Made by a program: the position numbers and the translations under genes. From the NCBI RefSeq assembly GCF_030409215.1, contig NZ_JAUFPL010000017.1, positions 253,138-317,137 on the forward strand: a DNA stretch of 64,000 nucleotides. The letters run 5' to 3'. Source of the DNA: Halomonas ramblicola. GTDB lineage: Bacteria > Pseudomonadota > Gammaproteobacteria > Pseudomonadales > Halomonadaceae. Below the pieces are notes generated by a model. It was not told the DNA's origin and made no database searches. It saw only the letters and a program-made list of their open reading frames with translations. Below are positions 57,875 through 64,000 of this stretch, piece after piece. Numbering within the stretch: the first letter of the stretch is position 1; every line of letters begins with the position of its first letter.

Positions 57875-59078
57875 CCTCGCGACACGGGGCCAGCGCACCC
57901 TGCCCGTCTTCATCGGCCTGATGATCCTGGTGGGACTCAACCTGCGCCCCGCCCTGTCGAGCCTGGCACCGGTGCTGACGCGCATCCAGCAGGATACCGG
58001 CCTGCCGGCCGTGGCCATCGGCGCCCTGACCACCCTGCCGGTGCTCTGCCTGGGGCTCTTCGCACCCCTGGCTCCCTGGCTGGCCAAGCGCCTGGGGCCC
58101 GAGCGGGCGCTGGCCGCCGCCCTGTTGCTGCTGGCCGGCGGCCTGCTGCTGCGCGGGATACCGGCCGTCACGGCCCTGTTCCTGGGCACCCTGATGGTAG
58201 GCGCCGCCATCGGCGTGGCCGGCACCCTGCTACCGGCCCTGGTCAAGCGCGAACTGCCGACCGGGGCCGACCTGATGACCGGCGTCTACACCATGGCCCT
58301 CTGCCTGGGCGGCGCCCTGGGCGCCGGGCTCAGCATCCCCCTGGCCGACCGGCTGGGCGGCTGGCCGTTGGGCCTGGCCAGTTGGGCGACACTGGCGCTG
58401 CTGGCCCTGGTGGCCTGGGGTGCCCTCGCGCCCCGGCGCGAGCGGACGGCGCTGCCCGGCGGGGGCGGTTCCATGCGCGAGATCCTCGGCCAGCCGCTGG
58501 CCTGGCAGGTGATGCTGCTGATGGGCCTGCAATCGTCGCTGGCGTACATCGTCTTCGGCTGGCTCCCCACCCTGCTGGTGGCGCGCGGCTACAGCGAGGC
58601 CGAGGCCGGCTGGATAATGGGTGCCTCGGTGATGGTGCAACTGGTCTCGGCACTCTCGGCGCCCTGGCTGGCGCGCCTGGGCCGCGACCAGCGCCCCGCC
58701 CTGTGCCTGGCGCTGGGCGTCACCGCCAGCGGGCTCTGGCTGCTGCTCCAGGCGCCGACGACGCTGCGCTGGCCCGGCGCCCTGCTGCTGGGTCTCGGCC
58801 AGGGCGCCAACTTCAGCCTGGCCCTGACACTGATCGTACTGCGCAGCGGCACCTCGCGGCTCGCCGGCAAGCTCTCGGGCCTGGCCCAAGGCGGCGGCTA
58901 CACCCTGGCCGCCCTGGGACCGCTGGGCGTCGGGGTGATGCTGCAACTGGACCTGGGGCTCACGCTGATCACCGCCTTCCTGCTGACGATCTGTGCCCTG
59001 GCGGCCACCTTCGCCCTGTTCGCCGGGCGCAACCGCCGCCTCGAGATCGACGCCGCAGGACGGGTGACGACGCGCTAG
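57861..59078 (+). CDS. CynX/NimT family MFS transporter
   Basis: A 405-residue, 12-helix major facilitator carrier. LMILVGLNLRPALSSLAPVL is the CynX/NimT/YeaN hallmark, followed by MVGAAIGVAGTLLPALVKRELP and TGVYTMALCLGGALGAG. Related proteins carry cyanate or 2-nitroimidazole; substrate here unknown. GTG start at 57861 (or 57867) overlaps the previous gene. Confidence 0.87.
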   Translation: MTVSDLATRGQRTLPVFIGLMILVGLNLRPALSSLAPVLTRIQQDTGLPAVAIGALTTLPVLCLGLFAPLAPWLAKRLGPERALAAALLLLAGGLLLRGIPAVTALFLGTLMVGAAIGVAGTLLPALVKRELPTGADLMTGVYTMALCLGGALGAGLSIPLADRLGGWPLGLASWATLALLALVAWGALAPRRERTALPGGGGSMREILGQPLAWQVMLLMGLQSSLAYIVFGWLPTLLVARGYSEAEAGWIMGASVMVQLVSALSAPWLARLGRDQRPALCLALGVTASGLWLLLQAPTTLRWPGALLLGLGQGANFSLALTLIVLRSGTSRLAGKLSGLAQGGGYTLAALGPLGVGVMLQLDLGLTLITAFLLTICALAATFALFAGRNRRLEIDAAGRVTTR

Positions 59079-59100
59079 CCCGGAAGAGGAGACCGCCTTC

Positions 59101-60150
59101 ATGACCGCTCCCCGCTCCCCGCTCCCCCTGCTGGTGATCTACACCGGCGGCACCCTGGGCATGCTCGAGACCCCGCAGGGCCTCGAGCCCGGCGGGGATA
59201 TCGAGCGCCGCCTGTATCGGGCCCTCGACGGCCTGCCGCCGACGCGCCGCGCCAGCCTGCCCAGCTTCGAGATCCTGGCCTTTCCCGACCCCATCGACTC
59301 CAGCGCCGCCACGCCGCGCGACTGGCAACGCCTGGCCGCGGAGATCGCCGCCCGTTATCGCGACTACGCCGGCATAGTCGTGCTGCATGGCACCGACACC
59401 CTGGCCTGGACCGCCTCCAGCCTCGCCTACCAGCTCCAGGGCCTCGACCGCCCGGTGGTGGTGACCGGTGCCATGCGCCCCCTGGAGGCCGAGGGCAGCG
59501 ACGCCCTGGCCAACGTCGAACTGGCCCTGCGCTTCGCCGCCACCCCCGCCCTGCAGGAGGTGGCCATCGCCTTCGCCGGCCGGCTGCTGCGCGGGGTGCG
59601 CTCGCGCAAGTGGCATACCCGCGTCCCCCTGGCCTTCGAGAGCCCCAACTACCCGCCGCTGGGCGAATGGGTGGGCGACGACCCCGTGCTCTATCCCGGC
59701 CGCGGCCTGGAGCGCCAGCAACGCGGCGCCCCGCGCTTCGAACTCCCCGACTACGCTCCCCTGGCGCGTGGCGGCGTGGCGCGCCTCGTGCTCTGGCCCG
59801 GCATCGACGCCGACCAGGTCGCGGCCTGGCTCGCGGCGCCGTCGCTCAGGGGCGCCCTGCTGGAGATCTGGGGCGGCGGCAACCTGCCCCAGGACCCGGC
59901 CCTGCTGGGGGCACTGGCCGAGGCGAGCGGCGCGGGCAAGCTGCTGGCGGCCATCAGCCAGTGCCCGGTGGGCGACATCACCCTCGGTCACTACGCCGCC
60001 GGGCAGGGTCTGGCCGGTGCCGGCGTACTCGCCGGCGACGCGATGACGCCGGAAGCCGCCTTGACCAAGCTGGTCCATCTGCTGGCCCAGCCGCTGGACG
60101 ACGCCGAACGCCGCCGACGCTTCCTCACCCCCCTGGTCGGCGAGCGCTGA
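59101..60150 (+). CDS. ansA: L-asparaginase type I (cytoplasmic)
   Basis: A 349-residue asparaginase/glutaminase-family hydrolase. Nucleophile Thr15 in YTGGTLGM, catalytic Thr98-Asp99 in HGTDTLAW, and the Lys in RSRKWHTR complete the active site. No signal peptide, pointing to the cytoplasmic type I enzyme. GAGGAGA ribosome site. 22 nt after the MFS gene. Confidence 0.92.
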   Translation: MTAPRSPLPLLVIYTGGTLGMLETPQGLEPGGDIERRLYRALDGLPPTRRASLPSFEILAFPDPIDSSAATPRDWQRLAAEIAARYRDYAGIVVLHGTDTLAWTASSLAYQLQGLDRPVVVTGAMRPLEAEGSDALANVELALRFAATPALQEVAIAFAGRLLRGVRSRKWHTRVPLAFESPNYPPLGEWVGDDPVLYPGRGLERQQRGAPRFELPDYAPLARGGVARLVLWPGIDADQVAAWLAAPSLRGALLEIWGGGNLPQDPALLGALAEASGAGKLLAAISQCPVGDITLGHYAAGQGLAGAGVLAGDAMTPEAALTKLVHLLAQPLDDAERRRRFLTPLVGER

Positions 60151-60276
60151 TCGCCGGCCACTGCGTTGACGGCAGCCGGGCAGGCCTAGGCCGAAACGGC
60201 TATGTTGGGAGGTGCCGGCGGCCGCGTGACGGTCGCCGGCACGACACCCGACCCGCGACCGCGCAGGAGAGCCGCC

Positions 60277-60513
60277 ATGGAACACCCCGACCACCCCTTC
60301 ACCGAACTCTTCGAGCAGTTGGGCCTGGCCTCGGACCCCGAATCCATCAAGCGCTTCATCGAACGCCATGCGCCGATCCCCGAGGCGGTCGCCCTGCCCG
60401 ATGCGCCCTGCTGGAACGAGGGTCAGGCCGAGTTCCTGCGCGAGGCCATCGAGGAGGACGCCGACTGGGCCGAGGTGGTCGATCATCTCAACACCTCGCT
60501 GCGCAAGGGGTGA
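60277..60513 (+). CDS. DUF2789 protein
   Basis: A 78-residue acidic helical protein. FTELFEQLGLASDPESIKRF and EGQAEFLREAIEEDADWAEV are typical of DUF2789. Start at ATG 60277 after CAGGAGAG. Function unknown. Confidence 0.85.
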   Translation: MEHPDHPFTELFEQLGLASDPESIKRFIERHAPIPEAVALPDAPCWNEGQAEFLREAIEEDADWAEVVDHLNTSLRKG

Positions 60514-60529
60514 ACGGCGCAGCGGCCTG

Positions 60530-61216
60530 CTAAGAGCCTGCCTGGGCGTTCGCCGCGATCCGCCGCTGCACCCAGCCGCCGATCAGCAGCAGCATGGCCA
60601 GCGCCAGCAGCGGCAGCATCACGTCGGCCCCCAGCGCCTCGTCCCGCTCCACGGCTCCCAGGGCGGCATAGATGGCGCTGGCATAGATCGCCCACTTGAT
60701 ACCCAACCCCACCACGGCGGCGATCACGAAGGTCCCCAGCGGCAGGCGCAGCAGCCCCGCCGCGAAGTTGACCACCGAATGGGGAAAGCCCGGGAGTATG
60801 CGTAGCGCACACTGGGTCAGGAAATCGCTGCGCCGCTCCAGGTGACGCATCATGCGCCGGATATGCCCCCCGGTGGGTAGGCGATCGCCGAGGTACGCGG
60901 AGAGATGATAGGCACCGATGGCGCCCCCGACGCTGCCCACGACCAGCATCGGCGCCGCCGCCAGGGGGGGATAGAAGGGGGCGATCAACCACAGGCCGAG
61001 ACTGCCGGGCAGACCGATGGTCAGGGCGACGCCCATCACCAGGACGACCCCGATGACCACGGCGGGGTGATGGGAGGCCTCCTCCGCCCAATGCTGCAGC
61101 TCGGCGAGGTCGGGCGAGTCCCATACCCACAGGTACGCCGCCATCAGGAAGGCGGCGCCCAGGGTGGCCAGGAGCCAGGGTCTGCCCAGCAGGCGGTCGA
61201 GAATCATGGCAGGCAT
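60530..61216 (-). CDS. TVP38/TMEM64 (VTT domain) membrane protein
   Basis: A 228-residue inner-membrane protein of the DedA-superfamily VTT group with five to six helices. [17 protein letters not shown], then [36 protein letters not shown], are the conserved core (the FPHSVVN block). Related proteins move lipids or ions. ATG at 61216, or 61207, both possible. Convergent with the DUF2789 gene. Confidence 0.88.
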   Translation of the reverse strand: MPAMILDRLLGRPWLLATLGAAFLMAAYLWVWDSPDLAELQHWAEEASHHPAVVIGVVLVMGVALTIGLPGSLGLWLIAPFYPPLAAAPMLVVGSVGGAIGAYHLSAYLGDRLPTGGHIRRMMRHLERRSDFLTQCALRILPGFPHSVVNFAAGLLRLPLGTFVIAAVVGLGIKWAIYASAIYAALGAVERDEALGADVMLPLLALAMLLLIGGWVQRRIAANAQAGS

Positions 61217-61316
61217 CCGGTCGGCATTCGGCCCATGGTGCCATGCCGCAGAGCCCCGGCCCAGCCATTCACACCGCGCACGCCTATCCGCCTGCGCCTT
61301 ACGGCGCCGGAGAAGC

Positions 61317-62735
61317 TCAGCCCGGCAGGTCCCGCATCAGCAGGGCGAACTCGATGCGCTCGGGGGCGATGGCCTCGCCGGGCACCGGGATGCGCACCCG
61401 ATGGCCGGAGCCGGGGGCTGCGTTCACGGACTCGCCACGCCGGTTCTCGATGTGTTCCAGGGTGAAGCGACGATTGCCGCCGGGCAGCATCAGCTCCATG
61501 CCGTCGCCCACCTCGAAACGGTTCTTGACGTCGATCTCCAGTCCGCCGCGGTCGGGGTCGTAGCCGATCACCTCGCCGACGAACTGCTGGTGCACGCCCA
61601 CCGAGTTGCCCCGCTCGTAGTTCTGGTACTCGTCGTGGACGTGGCGACGGTAGAAGCCTTCCGTATAGCCGCGGTTGGCCAGATTGTCGAGCTCGTCCAT
61701 CAGGCGCATGTCGAAGGGCCGGCCGGCCACGGCGTCGTCGATGGCCCGGCGATAGACCTGGGCAGTGCGCGCCACGTAGTAGTGAGACTTGGTGCGCCCC
61801 TCGATCTTCAGCGAGGTCACGCCCATCTCGGTCAGCCGCGGCACATGCTGCACGGCGCGCAGGTCCTTGGAGTTCATGATGTAGGTGCCGTGCTCGTCCT
61901 CGTACACCGGCATCAGCTCGCCGGGCCGGGAGCGATCCTCGATCAGTGCCGAGAGCTCGTCCTGGCCTTCCACGCCACCCGCGGTAGCGGTGCTCTCCAG
62001 GGTGCTGCTGCCGCCCCCGGAGGCGATCAGCCCGCCCTGCTCGGGAGTCCAGACGCCGCTTCCCGCATGGGCCGCCGCCGAGTTGGCCGGCACCAGGTCG
62101 CCGGTCTCGTCATGGGCCGCGGCCACGGTGTTGTACTTCCAGCGGCAGGCGTTGGTGCAGGTGCCCTGGTTGGGATCGCGGTGATTGAAATAGCCGGAGA
62201 GCAGGCAACGCCCGGAATAGGCGATGCACAGGGCGCCGTGCACGAAGGTCTCGATCTCCAGGTCGGGGCAGGCGGCGCGAATCTCGGCGATCTCCTCGAG
62301 CGACAGCTCCCGCGACAGGATGATCCGGCTGATGCCCTGCTGCTGCCAGAACCTCGCGGCCGCCCAGTTGACCACGTTGGACTGCACCGAGAGGTGGATC
62401 TCCTGATCGGGCCAACGCTCGCGGATCATCATGATCAGCCCCGGGTCGGACATGATCAGCGCATCCGGGCCGGCCTCGATCACCGGCTCCATGTCGCGCA
62501 GGTAGGTCTTCAGCTTGCTGTTGTGTGGCGCGATATTCGAGGCCACGTAGAACTGCTTGCCTCGCTCGTGGGCATAGGCGATGCCACGGTGCAGGTTGTC
62601 GAGCTTGAAGTCGTTGTTGCGCACGCGCAGCGAATAGCGCGGCTGGCCGGCATAGACGGCATCCGCCCCGTAGGCGAAGGCATAGCGCATGTTCTTGAAC
62701 GTCCCCGCCGGGGAGAGCAGTTCGGGAGCTTTCAT
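61317..62735 (-). CDS. trhP: tRNA hydroxylation protein TrhP (YegQ, U32 family)
   Basis: A 472-residue U32-family protein. The PROSITE-like signature [19 protein letters not shown] with Cys170 and Cys177, then Cys193 and Cys197 (GTCTNAC), bind an iron-sulfur cluster. In E. coli the paralogue hydroxylates U34 of tRNAs (ho5U, towards cmo5U) using prephenate. About 20 residues longer than E. coli YegQ, due to a Gly/Ser/Ala-rich stretch at about 205-270. Annotated as a peptidase in many databases, which the family is not shown to be. Start at ATG 62735. Confidence 0.9.
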   Translation of the reverse strand: MKAPELLSPAGTFKNMRYAFAYGADAVYAGQPRYSLRVRNNDFKLDNLHRGIAYAHERGKQFYVASNIAPHNSKLKTYLRDMEPVIEAGPDALIMSDPGLIMMIRERWPDQEIHLSVQSNVVNWAAARFWQQQGISRIILSRELSLEEIAEIRAACPDLEIETFVHGALCIAYSGRCLLSGYFNHRDPNQGTCTNACRWKYNTVAAAHDETGDLVPANSAAAHAGSGVWTPEQGGLIASGGGSSTLESTATAGGVEGQDELSALIEDRSRPGELMPVYEDEHGTYIMNSKDLRAVQHVPRLTEMGVTSLKIEGRTKSHYYVARTAQVYRRAIDDAVAGRPFDMRLMDELDNLANRGYTEGFYRRHVHDEYQNYERGNSVGVHQQFVGEVIGYDPDRGGLEIDVKNRFEVGDGMELMLPGGNRRFTLEHIENRRGESVNAAPGSGHRVRIPVPGEAIAPERIEFALLMRDLPG

Positions 62736-62790
62736 GGGGTCACCGTTGTCAGGACGATGGCGCCGGAGGCGCAGGAAGTGAGGGGGCTGC

Positions 62791-62799
62791 ATTATAACA
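62791..62799 (-). promoter_or_regulatory. Perfect extended -10 promoter of trhP
   Basis: Minus strand TGTTATAAT, an exact TGn extended -10. The transcript would have a leader of about 50 nt. The heptamer repeat starts at the very next bases upstream, so the spacer and -35 region are made of repeat. Confidence 0.7.
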
Positions 62800-62839
62800 G
62801 CGCCGAGCGCCGAGCGCCGAGCGCCGAGCGCCGAGCGCC
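62799..62839. repeat. 7-bp tandem repeat (AGCGCCG), about 5.9 copies
   Basis: Five perfect AGCGCCG units and a sixth truncated unit. Lies between the divergent trhP and queC genes and occupies the -35 region of the trhP promoter. Confidence 0.95.
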
Positions 62840-62963
62840 ATTCCCCGTGCACCTGTCCCGCCGGTCAAGTAAACTATGTCGCCTGCCGGACCGGATCCCG
62901 GCTCCCGTGCTTTTTTCTCGAGAGGCTTGCACGGACGACAAATTCTCCGATACGAGACCCGCT

Positions 62964-63710
62964 ATGACCCTTTCTGCTTCCTCCACGGCGGCTGGCCGCG
63001 CCAGCGTGGTGATCTATTCCGGCGGTATGGACTCCTTCACCGTCCTGCATCGCGCCCTGCGCGAGGGACGCGAGGTCCACGCCCTCTCCTTCGACTACGG
63101 CCAGCGCCACGCCCGCGAACTCGAGGTGGCCGCCCGCGTCTGCCGCGAGCTCCACGTGCCCCACCAAGTGGTGGATATCCGCGCCATCCACGGCCTGATC
63201 GACGACTCGGCGCTCACCGATGCCGATCGCGAGCTGCCCGAGGGCGACTATGGCGAAGAAAACCTCACCGCCACCGTAGTGCCGAACCGCAATATGATCC
63301 TGCTCTCACTGGCCATCGCCAAGGCGGTGAACATCGGCGCCGGCCGGGTCGACTACGGCGCCCATGGCGGCGACCACGTGCTCTACCCCGACTGCCGCCC
63401 CGAGTTCGTCGAGCGCATGAACGCCGTGGCCGGCATCGCCAACTTCGCGCCGGTGGAGATCCACGCACCCTACCTGCGCGCCGGCAAGGCCGAGATCCTC
63501 GCCGACGGCCTGGCCATGGGGCTGGACTATGCCGACACCTGGACCTGCTATCGCGGCGAGGCCCTGGCCTGCGGCCACTGCGGCAGCTGCCGTGAGCGAC
63601 TGGCCGCCTTCGCCGTCAACGGCGCCGTCGACCCCCTGCACTATTCACAGCGGCCCGACCCCGCCGCCGCTGCGGCCCCACGGCCCAGCTCGCCCGAGGG
63701 GGAACGCTGA
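62964..63710 (+). CDS. queC: 7-cyano-7-deazaguanine synthase
   Basis: A 248-residue ATP-dependent enzyme making preQ0 from CDG in queuosine synthesis. PP-loop YSGGMDS at residues 18-24; the zinc-binding Cys group is in [22 protein letters not shown] at 62964 with no strong ribosome site. The C-terminal tail (Pro/Ala-rich, 20 residues) is longer than typical. Overlaps queE by 1 nt. Confidence 0.95.
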   Translation: MTLSASSTAAGRASVVIYSGGMDSFTVLHRALREGREVHALSFDYGQRHARELEVAARVCRELHVPHQVVDIRAIHGLIDDSALTDADRELPEGDYGEENLTATVVPNRNMILLSLAIAKAVNIGAGRVDYGAHGGDHVLYPDCRPEFVERMNAVAGIANFAPVEIHAPYLRAGKAEILADGLAMGLDYADTWTCYRGEALACGHCGSCRERLAAFAVNGAVDPLHYSQRPDPAAAAAPRPSSPEGER

Positions 63711-64000
63711 TGTATCACGTCAAGGAGGCCTTCTATACCCTACAGGGTGAAGGCGGCCAGACCGGGCGCGCCAGCGTCTTCTGCCGCTTTTCCGGCTGCA
63801 ACCTCTGGTCCGGGCGTGAACGGGATCGCAGCGCCGCCGTCTGCCGCTTCTGCGACACCGACTTCGTGGGCACCGACGGCCAGAACGGTGGGCGCTTCGC
63901 CGCTGCCGCCGCGCTCGCCGACCACCTGACCCGGCTATGGCCCGACCAGCAGGGGGTGGCCACCCCCTATGTGGTGTTCACCGGGGGCGAACCCCTGCTG
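63710..64000 (+). CDS. queE: 7-carboxy-7-deazaguanine synthase, cut by window edge
   Basis: First 97 residues of a radical-SAM QueE, making CDG from CPH4, the step before QueC. Start [20 protein letters not shown] is typical. Cluster ligands Cys30, Cys45 and Cys48 form CX14CX2C rather than the classical CX3CX2C, as known for one QueE subgroup (Burkholderia type). The SAM-binding TGGEP motif (FTGGEPLL) is just visible at the edge. TGATG overlap with queC. Confidence 0.95.
   Translation, partial: MYHVKEAFYTLQGEGGQTGRASVFCRFSGCNLWSGRERDRSAAVCRFCDTDFVGTDGQNGGRFAAAAALADHLTRLWPDQQGVATPYVVFTGGEPLL

Noticed and set aside
61317..62735. Collagenase-like protease annotation for the U32 protein
   Set aside because: Sequence matches the YegQ/TrhP subgroup, linked to tRNA hydroxylation; no protease activity is evident from motifs.
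62799..62839. CRISPR or structural repeat reading of the heptamer array
   Set aside because: Units are only 7 bp with no spacers; it is a simple tandem repeat.
62850..62963. preQ1 riboswitch upstream of queC
   Set aside because: A CCGTGC/GCACGG stem with a T-rich loop is present, but no preQ1-I core or A-rich tail is found, and queC-queE of this pathway end at preQ0.

Overview
The window is 64 kb of GC-rich chromosomal DNA from a gammaproteobacterium, most likely a halomonad (Halomonas or a close relative). I infer this from codon bias and from the mix of gene families (PqiABC, RhlE, TrhP/YegQ, DUF2789, a Pseudomonas-type adenine deaminase, a proteobacterial hut cluster). There is no rRNA, tRNA, CRISPR array, phage or IS element that I can see. 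About 55 protein genes are packed tightly, many with ATGA-type overlaps, so most of the window is operons.

Layout. 0-2.5 kb: edge of an exported protein, endonuclease IV (nfo), a GNAT acetyltransferase, a small lipoprotein, and a DUF938 methyltransferase on the minus strand. 2.6-8.1 kb (minus): a haem-copper cytochrome c oxidase operon with a subunit II carrying two fused cytochrome c domains and two tandem subunit III-type genes, preceded by a DUF1269 gene. 8.5-13.7 kb: a branched-chain-amino-acid-type ABC transporter whose binding protein converges on the livGFHM operon instead of belonging to it. 13.8-20.4 kb: an accessory-looking segment, locally lower in GC, with a flavin oxidoreductase, an exported alpha/beta hydrolase, an orphan exported protein, a DUF4242 protein and a 1005-residue ATPase/LuxR regulator with an N-terminal zinc ribbon.

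20.5-29.9 kb: histidine utilisation (hutC, a YjiH-type gate transporter, then hutI-hutG-hutU-hutH and an NhaC/YuiF-like transporter). Two exact TGTA-N2-TACA HutC operators lie in the divergent region, one in front of each transcript, which places the YjiH protein in the hut regulon. 30-42.9 kb: YchJ and HrpB, then purine catabolism: a RutR-type TetR regulator divergent from xdhABC, guanine deaminase (guaD), an AzgA-type purine permease and adenine deaminase. RutR-like palindromes (one a perfect TTGACCA-N2-TGGTCAA) occur at the xdhA, permease and adenine deaminase promoters, so the sequence itself suggests a RutR-controlled purine regulon: adenine to hypoxanthine and guanine to xanthine by the deaminases, then to urate by XDH.

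43-51 kb (minus): a cyanide-insensitive-type bd oxidase operon, cioAB-cydDC, with a DUF4139 exported protein as last gene. 51-64 kb: a CaCA antiporter, pqiABC envelope lipid transport genes, rhlE, an orphan gene, a CynX-type MFS carrier, asparaginase I, DUF2789, a TVP38 membrane protein, the tRNA hydroxylation protein TrhP, and queC-queE (queuosine precursor), the last cut by the window edge. The trhP promoter has a perfect extended -10 directly abutted by a 7-bp tandem repeat array.
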